Assembly: GCA_038239145.1 (NCBI GenBank)
Contig: JBBSFB010000017.1
Location: 1 to 64,000 of the forward strand
Reading direction: 5' to 3'
DNA length: 64,000 bases
DNA from: PALSA-610 sp038239145
Lineage (GTDB): Bacteria > Actinomycetota > Acidimicrobiia > IMCC26256 > PALSA-610
Shown here: piece after piece, positions 58,291 to 64,000 of the stretch
How the letters are laid out: the number at the start of each line of letters is the position of its first letter
Numbering within the stretch: position 1 is the stretch's first letter
Notes under the pieces: model-generated
Database searches by the model: none
Told to the model about the DNA's origin: nothing
What the model saw: the letters and a program-made list of their open reading frames with translations, nothing else
Translations under genes and position numbers: made by a program

Positions 58291-58845
58291 CTAGGTGACC
58301 GACGGGGGGCCGGCAGCGCGGATCACGGGGTCGATCTCGAAGTATGGGCGGGCGACGAATCCCGACATCCGGGCCACGATGAGCGCGGGGAAGGTCTGTA
58401 CCAGGCTGTCGTAGGCCCGCACGTTGGCGTTGTAGATGCGTCGAGCGACCTGGATGCGGTCTTCGGTGTCGGCGAGCCGGCTCTGCAGGCCGAGGAACTG
58501 CTCGCTGGCTCGCAGCTCCGGGTACTTCTCCGCGACGGCCAGGAGCTGTGCCACACCTCGTCCGAGCGCCTGCTCGCGCGGCGCCTGTTCGTCGGGCGGG
58601 CGCGCCGCCGCCATGGCGTTGGCGCGCTGGGCGGTGACGGCCTCGAACGTCTTCTGCTCGTGCGCGGCGTACCCCTTCACTGTGCTGACCAGGTTCGGCA
58701 CGAGGTCGTACCGGCGCTGGAGCTCGGTGTCGACGTCGCGCCACGACTCCCGGGCCAGGTTCCGGAGGTGGACCAGCCGGTTGTAGGTGGCGAACCACCC
58801 CACCCCGAGCAGGACGATCGCGATGATCACGAGAACGCCGATCAC
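58291..58845 (-). CDS. LemA family protein
   Basis: A 184-residue protein anchored by one N-terminal transmembrane helix (VLVIIAIVLLGVGWFATYN) with a long helical-hairpin domain outside. The family landmarks are ESWRDVDTELQRRYDLVPNL, VKGYAAHEQ, FLGLQSRLADTEDRIQVAR and YNANVRAYDS. The function is not well defined. I choose GTG 58845, with GAGG 5 bases before it, because it puts the hydrophobic helix at the N-terminus; an earlier GTG would add ten polar residues. The next-upstream gene on this strand encodes another membrane-anchored protein. Confidence 0.88.
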   Translation of the reverse strand: MIGVLVIIAIVLLGVGWFATYNRLVHLRNLARESWRDVDTELQRRYDLVPNLVSTVKGYAAHEQKTFEAVTAQRANAMAAARPPDEQAPREQALGRGVAQLLAVAEKYPELRASEQFLGLQSRLADTEDRIQVARRIYNANVRAYDSLVQTFPALIVARMSGFVARPYFEIDPVIRAAGPPSVT

Positions 58846-58904
58846 GGGGTCCTCACGGCCTGCACGAGCATCCACGCTACGCGCTCAGCGGGACCGATAC
58901 GCGC

Positions 58905-59570
58905 TCAACGCGGCGGATACGACGAGTAGACGACGTCCGGGATCTGGCGCGCGAACTGATCCAGCCAGGTCCCGAGATCCAGCCACTGCGCAGGAGCGAG
59001 CCTCGCGTGCACGAGTAGCACCCACGGTCCGTCGACCTCGACGGTGTCGAAGTGCTCCGCAACGAGCAGCCATTGCATCATCCGCCCGTCGAGCAGCGAG
59101 AACGCGAACTTCTGGTCGTCGCACTTCACCCGGAAACGTCGATTGAAATCGTCGTACTCGAGCTGCACGTCGCGCAGCCCCACTTCGCCGCTGAGACGAG
59201 TGAGGATGTTCTCGTTGCCGAGCCTCAGACGCGGGCACGCGGCCGCGATCGTCGCCAGCGCGCACGTGAACCGGTGGTACGTGCGGTCGCGCCCGGAATC
59301 GACGTAGTACCAGTAGTCGAAAATCCGCATCGGCACGCCGTTGTGCGCACCCGACATCACCAGCTCCACCCGGCGACCGTTGCCGCGCGAAAACAATCCG
59401 AACGGCAGATCGACCAGGTGATCGTCGTCGGCTCTCGTGAACGTGAACCCGACCTGCCGGGCGAGCGCGGCGACCGCGCGCAGGCGGGTCTGGCGCGCCT
59501 TGTACTGGAACCAGGCCGCGCCCGCGACCAGGGCGACGACGACGAACACGGCCGCGAAGAAGATCAGCAC
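58905..59570 (-). CDS. membrane-anchored hypothetical protein
   Basis: A 221-residue protein with an N-terminal transmembrane helix (MLIFFAAVFVVVALVAGAAW) and a soluble domain. That domain includes GNGRRVELVMSGAHNGVPMRIFDYWYYV, where a protein-surface strand pair is likely, and RFRVKCDDQKFAFSLLDGRMMQWL. I do not recognise the family with confidence; similar proteins often adjoin LemA in actinobacteria. The start is GTG 59570, 60 bases upstream of the chosen LemA start on the same strand. Confidence 0.72.
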   Translation of the reverse strand: MLIFFAAVFVVVALVAGAAWFQYKARQTRLRAVAALARQVGFTFTRADDDHLVDLPFGLFSRGNGRRVELVMSGAHNGVPMRIFDYWYYVDSGRDRTYHRFTCALATIAAACPRLRLGNENILTRLSGEVGLRDVQLEYDDFNRRFRVKCDDQKFAFSLLDGRMMQWLLVAEHFDTVEVDGPWVLLVHARLAPAQWLDLGTWLDQFARQIPDVVYSSYPPR

Positions 59571-59584
59571 GGATGCTCAGTCTC

Positions 59585-60046
59585 TCAGTGCGGCCGCCAC
59601 GCGTCCTTAGGGCGCGTGCGATCCTTCACCGCCGTCGGCAGGCGCCCGCGGGCGATGTCGGCGAGCGTCACGTGTTCGAGGACGTCACGGAGGCTGGCGC
59701 GCAGCGCGACCCACACCTCGGGCAGGCGCTCGGCGGCGCCCCCGTACGAGAGCTGGTCGGGCCGCACGCCCTGCACGGCGGCGAGCGGTCCCTCGACCGC
59801 CCGGAGCACATCGGCCACGGTGATCTCGGCCGCGGGCCGGGCGAGCTGGTACCCGCCGTCGGCGCCTCGTCGGGTCCGGATGATCCCGGCCCGACGCAGC
59901 TCGGTGAGGATGTTCTCGAGGAAATTCTGCGGAATCTGCTGCAGACCGGCCAGGTGCTCACCCTTGACCGGTTTGCCCGATTTCTCGGAGGCCGCCAGCT
60001 CGACCGCCGCCCGCACCGCGTAATCCGCCTTGGCCGTAATCCGCAC
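59585..60046 (-). CDS. Rrf2-family transcriptional regulator without cluster cysteines
   Basis: A 153-residue Rrf2 protein. The winged helix is KADYAVRAAVELAAS, HLAGLQQIPQNFLENILTEL and LRRAGIIRTRRGADGGYQLAR. The loop that carries three Cys in IscR and RsrR has none here, so it does not bind an Fe-S cluster in that way and is closer to the CymR type that senses cysteine metabolism through a partner. It is divergent from an SsuABC/NrtABC-type importer, which it probably regulates. Confidence 0.87.
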   Translation of the reverse strand: MRITAKADYAVRAAVELAASEKSGKPVKGEHLAGLQQIPQNFLENILTELRRAGIIRTRRGADGGYQLARPAAEITVADVLRAVEGPLAAVQGVRPDQLSYGGAAERLPEVWVALRASLRDVLEHVTLADIARGRLPTAVKDRTRPKDAWRPH

Positions 60047-60094
60047 AAAGTGATTCTTACCGGTCCGCCACGCTTCCCCGAACGTTCGTCCGGC

Positions 60095-60123
60095 TTGACT
60101 CCGCCACCGGGTTACTCTAGTTT
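60095..60123 (+). promoter_or_regulatory. promoter of the importer operon
   Basis: TTGACT (60095-60100), 17 bases, TAGTTT (60118-60123) forms a good sigma-A-type promoter about 29 bases before ATG 60152. A partial palindrome around GTCGAC (60124-60129) overlaps the expected start point and could be the Rrf2 site. Confidence 0.6.
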
Positions 60124-60151
60124 GTCGACTTCTTTAGTTGGGATTCGGTCC

Positions 60152-61219
60152 ATGGGGGACTTCGTGCCGCATCGCACTCGACCACTGTTCGCCGCGCTCG
60201 CGGTCGCCATCGTGGCCTCGCTGGCGCTCGCCGCCTGCGCCAGCAGCTCGAAGGCGTCGACCGGCTCGAGCGGCTCGTCGGGCAGCACCACCCTACGGCT
60301 CGGCTACTTCCCGAACGTCACCCACGCGCCCGCGATCATCGGCGCGCAGAGCGGCTCGTTCGCAACCAAGCTCGGATCGAACGTCAAGCTCGAGTTGAAG
60401 ACGTTCAACTCCGGCACCGAGGCGGCGACCGCTCTGCTCGCCGGCGCGATTGACGCCTCGTTCGTCGGCCCGAACCCGGCGATCAACGCCTATCAGAAGA
60501 CGAACGGTGGCATCCGCATCGTCGCCGGTACCGCTTCGGGCGGTGCCGACCTGGTTGTGAAGTCGAGCATCAACAGCGCCGCCGACCTGAAGGGCAAGAA
60601 GATCGCGACGCCGCAGCTCGGCAACACGCAAGACGTTGCGCTGCGCTACTGGCTGAACCGGAACGGGCTGCACGAAACCAAGGACGGCGGCGACGTCACC
60701 ATCGTCCCCGAGGACAACTCGACCACCCTCACCGCGTTCGAGTCCGGCGCCATCGACGGCGCGTGGGTCCCCGAGCCGTACGCGAGCCGGCTGGTGACCG
60801 ACGGCGGTGGAAAGATTCTCGTCAACGAGGCGTCGCTGTGGCCGAACGGTCAGTTCGTGACCACCCTCCTCATGGTCAAGAAGACCTTCCTCGAAGCGCA
60901 TCCGGAAGTCATCAAGAACCTCATCAGCGGCCTGTCGGATGCGATCGACCTGATCAAGACAAACCCCACCGAGGCGCAAAAGGAAACGAACGACGGTCTG
61001 AAGAAGCTGTCGGGTAAGGCACTCAAGCCCGCGATCATCGCGTCGTCGTTCGCCCACGTGACGTTCACGCTCGACCCGATCAAGTCGTCGCTGCAGACCG
61101 ACGCCGACCGCGGCAAGTCACTGGGATTCCTGAAATCCAGTGACCTCGGCCAGATCTTCGACCTCACGCAGCTCAACGCCGTCTTGCAAGCGGCCGGCAA
61201 GCCGGCAATAGCCTCGTGA
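60152..61219 (+). CDS. SsuA/TauA/NrtA-type substrate-binding lipoprotein
   Basis: A 355-residue ABC importer binding protein. The signal ends in the lipobox SLALAACASSS (Cys about residue 29), followed by a Ser/Gly linker. The mature domain begins TTLRLGYFPNVTHAPAIIGAQ and includes FVGPNPAINAYQK, KKIATPQLGNTQDVALRYWL and AFESGAIDGAWVPEPYASRL, typical of the sulfonate/taurine/nitrate group. Sulfonate or another organosulfur ligand is favoured by the Rrf2 (CymR-like) neighbour, but nitrate or a thiamine precursor cannot be excluded. Confidence 0.9.
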   Translation: MGDFVPHRTRPLFAALAVAIVASLALAACASSSKASTGSSGSSGSTTLRLGYFPNVTHAPAIIGAQSGSFATKLGSNVKLELKTFNSGTEAATALLAGAIDASFVGPNPAINAYQKTNGGIRIVAGTASGGADLVVKSSINSAADLKGKKIATPQLGNTQDVALRYWLNRNGLHETKDGGDVTIVPEDNSTTLTAFESGAIDGAWVPEPYASRLVTDGGGKILVNEASLWPNGQFVTTLLMVKKTFLEAHPEVIKNLISGLSDAIDLIKTNPTEAQKETNDGLKKLSGKALKPAIIASSFAHVTFTLDPIKSSLQTDADRGKSLGFLKSSDLGQIFDLTQLNAVLQAAGKPAIAS

Positions 61220-61995
61220 GTCTGGTAACCGAGCTCGGACCGCGAACCCATCCCGCGTCGGCGGTCGCGATCGTCGACGTCTCGAAAGTGTTCGGGTCCG
61301 GTCGCGCCTCGGTCGCGGCACTCGATCACATCAGTCTCGACGTGGCGCCGGGCGAGTTCGTCTGCTTGCTCGGCGCCTCGGGTTGCGGCAAGAGCACGCT
61401 GCTCAACATCGTGGCCGGGCTCGACCAGCCCACATCGGGGAAGGTGAGCGTCCAGGCCGAACGCACGGGTCTGATGTTCCAAGAGGCGGCCCTGTTCCCG
61501 TGGCTGACCGCCCGGGGCAACATCGAGCTCGCACTGAAGCTCAACGGCGCGCCGAAGGACCGACGCCGGACCCGGACCGACGAGCTCCTCGCGATGGTGC
61601 ACCTCGGCGACTTCGACAAGAAGCGTCCGCACGAGCTCTCGGGCGGCATGCGCCAGCGGGTCGCTCTGGCCCGGGCTCTCGCCCAGGACGCCGAGGTCCT
61701 GTTGATGGACGAACCGTTCGGCGCGCTCGACGCGATGACCCGCGACCGTCTGCACGACGAACTCGAGACGGTGTGGCGAGGAACCCACAAGACGGTGATC
61801 TTCGTGACCCACAACGTGCGCGAAGCCGTTCGCTTGGGAGATCGCGTCGTGTTGCTCGCGAGCCGTCCTGGACGCGTCGCCGAGATCTTCCCCGTCGACA
61901 TTCCCCGGCCCCGACGCATCGACTCCACCGAGGTTGCGACCCTCGCGGCGACGATCACCGATCGACTACGAAGCGAGGTCGCCGGTGGCCGTTGA
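61216..61995 (+). CDS. SsuB/TauB-type ABC ATPase
   Basis: A 259-residue importer ATPase. Walker A is LLGASGCGKSTLLN, the Q-loop MFQEAALFPWLT, the signature LSGGMRQRVALARAL, Walker B VLLMDEPFGALD and the H-loop FVTHNVREAV. The EAVRLGDRVVLLASRPGRV ending is typical of the SsuB/TauB/NrtD group. GTG 61216 overlaps the stop of the binding-protein gene (GTGA). Its own stop is overlapped by GTG 61985, the likely ancestral start of the permease. Confidence 0.93.
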   Translation: MSLVTELGPRTHPASAVAIVDVSKVFGSGRASVAALDHISLDVAPGEFVCLLGASGCGKSTLLNIVAGLDQPTSGKVSVQAERTGLMFQEAALFPWLTARGNIELALKLNGAPKDRRRTRTDELLAMVHLGDFDKKRPHELSGGMRQRVALARALAQDAEVLLMDEPFGALDAMTRDRLHDELETVWRGTHKTVIFVTHNVREAVRLGDRVVLLASRPGRVAEIFPVDIPRPRRIDSTEVATLAATITDRLRSEVAGGR

Positions 61996-62035
61996 CGTCG
62001 GGGAGGGCGTCCGCCTCACCGAGCTGATGTCGAAG

Positions 62036-62050
62036 CCGGCCGGCCGGCCG
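62036..62050 (+). repeat. (CCGG)3 tract in the permease N-terminal region
   Basis: Three CCGG units plus CCG lie between the ancestral GTG 61985 frame and the permease frame. With three units the two frames do not join; with four they do. The tract is followed by two copies of a 12-base unit (GCCGGCCGTCTG) that encodes the duplicated AVWP. Confidence 0.75.
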
Positions 62051-62082
62051 TCTGGCCGGCCGTCTGGCCGAAGCTCCTCGCG

Positions 62083-62823
62083 GTGGCGGTGTTCATCGCC
62101 GCCTGGCAGGTACTCGTGTGGTCGGGCTGGAAGCAGCAGTACATCATCCCGTCGCCCTTTACCGTGCTCCACCAGTTCCCGCACGACACGGGATCGTTGT
62201 GGAGAGCGGTACTCGTCACGATGCGCCGAGCCGCGATCGGATTTGTCGTCTCCATCGTCATCGGCGGGATCGTCGGCCTCGCGGTTGCGCGCGTCAAGGT
62301 CTTGCGCGCCGGCATCGGCTCGATGATCACCGGCCTGCAGACCATGCCGTCGGTCGCGTGGGTACCCCTCGGGATCGTGTTGTTCCAGCTGAGCGAGCGC
62401 GCCATCTTGTTCGTCGTCATCCTCGGCGCGGCGCCGTCGATCGCGAACGGGATCATCGACGGCATCGACAACGTCCCGCCGCTCCTGATGCGCGCCGGTC
62501 GTGTGCTCGGAGCCCGGGGCTGGTCGGCGCTGCGCTACGTCACCATCCCGGCCGCGCTGCCGTCCGTCGTCAGTGGGCTCAAGCAGGGCTGGGCGTTCGC
62601 CTGGCGCAGCTTGATGGCCGGCGAGCTGATCGCCGGCTTTCCCGGTCACATCGGGATCGGCCAGGTGCTCAACAACACGGCGCAGAATGCCGACTTCGTC
62701 GGCGTCTACGAAGCGATGATCGTCATCTTCGTCATCGGTGTCGTGATCGACGCCGCGCTCTTCGGCACGGTCGTCCGTGGCATCCGCAGGCGGTACGGAC
62801 TGATCGACGCCGCCACGACCTGA
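62083..62823 (+). CDS. SsuC/TauC-type ABC permease, N-terminus frameshifted
   Basis: The frame encodes 246 residues with about six transmembrane helices and the EAA-type coupling motif in LGARGWSALRYVTIPAALPSV. Between the ATPase stop and 62083 this frame has no ATG, GTG or TTG, yet it reads PAVWPAVWPKLLAV, a normal start of the first helix. The expected start, GTG 61985 (VAVDVGEGVRLTELM), overlaps the ATPase stop but is in another frame; the two would join if the CCGG tract had four units. As it stands, translation must begin at GTG 62083 or 62089, or depend on slippage. A sequencing error is possible. Confidence 0.8.
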   Translation: MAVFIAAWQVLVWSGWKQQYIIPSPFTVLHQFPHDTGSLWRAVLVTMRRAAIGFVVSIVIGGIVGLAVARVKVLRAGIGSMITGLQTMPSVAWVPLGIVLFQLSERAILFVVILGAAPSIANGIIDGIDNVPPLLMRAGRVLGARGWSALRYVTIPAALPSVVSGLKQGWAFAWRSLMAGELIAGFPGHIGIGQVLNNTAQNADFVGVYEAMIVIFVIGVVIDAALFGTVVRGIRRRYGLIDAATT

Positions 62824-62849
62824 TCGCAAAGACGTCGATCAGGCGCCCG

Positions 62850-63329
62850 TTACCGGTCGCGCTCTTCGACCTCGAACTTGTTGAACACGTCACCGACCTG
62901 CGTGGCCTGGGCCACGTCGATGCCTTCGACCACGTGGCCGAACAGGTTGTAGTTCGGCGTGAGCTTGCGGGTGCAGTCGTCGATGCAGATGAAGAACTGC
63001 GATCCGTTGGTGTCGGGACCGGCGTTCGCCATCGCGACCGAGCCGAGCGTGTACTCGCCCTTGACCGGTTCGTCGGCGAACTTGTAGCCGGGCCCGCCGC
63101 GCCCGCTCCCCTCGGGGCAACCGCCCTGGACGACGAACTCCGGGACGACCCGGTGGAACGTGAGGTTGTCGTAGTAGCCCTGACGGGAGAGTCCGATGAA
63201 GTTGTTGACGGTGTTGGGCGCGAGCTGCGGGTCGAGATCCATCACGATGGCACCGCGATCCGTCGTGATCGTGACGCGGTAGATCTTCGACACGTCGGTC
63301 TGCGGTTCGGGCATCTTCTGTTTGGCCAC
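62850..63329 (-). CDS. cyclophilin-type peptidyl-prolyl isomerase
   Basis: A 159-residue cyclophilin that catalyses cis-trans isomerisation of prolyl bonds. Motifs include FHRVVPEFVVQGGCPEGSG (catalytic Arg), GSVAMANAGPDTNGSQFFI and NLFGHVVEG. There is no signal peptide or membrane anchor, so it is cytosolic. GTG 63329 is preceded by AAGGAG at a good distance. It is 10 bases downstream of the membrane protein gene on the same strand and convergent with the importer operon. Confidence 0.94.
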   Translation of the reverse strand: MAKQKMPEPQTDVSKIYRVTITTDRGAIVMDLDPQLAPNTVNNFIGLSRQGYYDNLTFHRVVPEFVVQGGCPEGSGRGGPGYKFADEPVKGEYTLGSVAMANAGPDTNGSQFFICIDDCTRKLTPNYNLFGHVVEGIDVAQATQVGDVFNKFEVEERDR

Positions 63330-63339
63330 GAAGGGCTCC

Positions 63340-63975
63340 TTACGGCTTGGTTGTGGGGGTGGTCGTCGGTGAAGGGCAGTGTCCGGCCTTCACCCCCGTG
63401 GCCAGGTCGGTTTGCACCTGGGCGCGGTACGGATGGTTCGCCGGCGCGAGGGAGAGGTAGCGCTCGAACGCGAGGGCGCCGGGGCACGGTTGCTTGTCGA
63501 TCTGCGTCAGCAGCTCTCCCTGGAAAGCATACGAGTCAGGGTAGGACGGATCGATCGTGATCGCCTGCTGAAGGTTCTTGCGCGCGACGTCGATCAGCTG
63601 CTTCTGCGACGTCGCGTCGGTGTCGGCGTTGCTGACCAGCACCTCGAGGTACCCGGCGTAGGCGAGCGGCTCGGGCTGCCTCGGATCGACATTCGCAGCG
63701 ACGAGATACTGCTGGATCGCCGCCGGCGCGGCTCCGGCCGTGAGGAGAACGCGCGCGTAGGCGATCTGGGCCTCGTAGCTCTTCGGCGCGCCAGCCGCGG
63801 CCGACTTGGCCGCGGCCAGCACGCGGTTGGGAGACGTGGAGGTCGTGGCGCCCGCGCCCGCGGCGGAATCACCCGTGATCTCGCCCCCGGCCCGGCGCTG
63901 ACCGATCGTGTGCGCGAGCAGCACGGCCGCGAGCACGGCAAACACGACGATGCCGCCGACGGCGAACACTCGCAT
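63340..63975 (-). CDS. membrane-anchored TPR-like protein, possibly 5'-truncated by the window
   Basis: From ATG 63975 the protein has 211 residues: a transmembrane helix (VGGIVVFAVLAAVLLAHTI), an Ala/Gly/Ser/Thr linker, then helical repeats of TPR type (AQIAYARVLLTAGAAPAAIQQYL; EPLAYAGYLEVLV; ARKNLQQAITIDPSYPDSYAFQGELL). It resembles CcmI/NrfG-like or cyclophilin-associated TPR proteins. The frame stays open to base 64000 (reading GAPSASRS before the Met), so the true start may lie outside the window. The C-terminus is Thr/Pro-rich. Confidence 0.75.
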   Translation of the reverse strand: MRVFAVGGIVVFAVLAAVLLAHTIGQRRAGGEITGDSAAGAGATTSTSPNRVLAAAKSAAAGAPKSYEAQIAYARVLLTAGAAPAAIQQYLVAANVDPRQPEPLAYAGYLEVLVSNADTDATSQKQLIDVARKNLQQAITIDPSYPDSYAFQGELLTQIDKQPCPGALAFERYLSLAPANHPYRAQVQTDLATGVKAGHCPSPTTTPTTKP

Positions 63976-64000
63976 CGACCGCGACGCGCTCGGTGCTCCG

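Overview
The window is GC-rich, protein-dense chromosome from a member of the Actinomycetota. It carries a WhiB1-type regulator, a fused 2-oxoglutarate decarboxylase/dehydrogenase (Kgd), class II DAHP synthase, a bacterial proteasome activator (Bpa), a class E-like sortase, a SCO4848-family membrane protein, DUF3107, and many starts that look leaderless (a TANNNT box 6-8 nt before ATG/GTG). The gene mix and many F420/flavin-era accessory genes suggest an environmental lineage such as Acidimicrobiia. That placement is inference; no rRNA gene is present.

Layout. 1-9 kb: the conserved block rho-rpmE-DUF1385 ... prfA-prmC (minus strand), interrupted by a TetR / ferritin-like diiron protein / luciferase-like monooxygenase cassette. 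9-19.3 kb: argS-lysA-(AbiEi-like)-hom-thrC, with an alkaline-phosphatase-superfamily gene between thrC and rho that is probably the homoserine kinase; a sugar dehydrogenase lipoprotein, an SDR and a sortase are interspersed. 19.5-23 kb: a diguanylate cyclase pair, tRNA-Arg(CCG), a glycosyltransferase, and an IdeR-type iron box before a small unknown gene and a bacterioferritin remnant. 23-34 kb is the accessory region: Mo-oxidoreductase with flavin reductase, a cNMP-binding thioredoxin-reductase-like protein, MFS exporter, acyl-ACP desaturase with a 26-bp palindrome, ParA-like ATPase, amidohydrolase, PadR, and two separately decayed DrrAB-type ABC exporters. 34-41 kb: DEAD-box helicase, Bpa, aroG, kgd. 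41-47 kb: ECF sigma factor with an FtsX-ectodomain-like membrane protein, dapA, TauE/SafE, UdgB, DAG kinase-like and GDPD. 47-52.7 kb: whiB1, pdtaS, two Get3/ArsA-like ATPases, DUF3107, Mrp. 52.8-58 kb: SufR-like regulator, cysteine desulfurase, VOC protein, aconitase and GntR. 58-64 kb: LemA, Rrf2, an SsuABC/NrtABC-type importer, cyclophilin, and a membrane protein at the edge.

Genes are tightly packed. Most operon neighbours overlap as ATGA or GTGA, and several convergent pairs share stop codons. The most unusual signals are small-scale: a 47-bp tandem repeat that builds two stop-start-coupled mini-ORFs in front of kgd; two 61-bp palindromic elements with the same central nonamer, both between convergent genes; a (CCGG)n tract that puts the importer permease out of frame; a divergent Fe-S locus with a shared palindrome; and an iron box in front of a gene I do not recognise.
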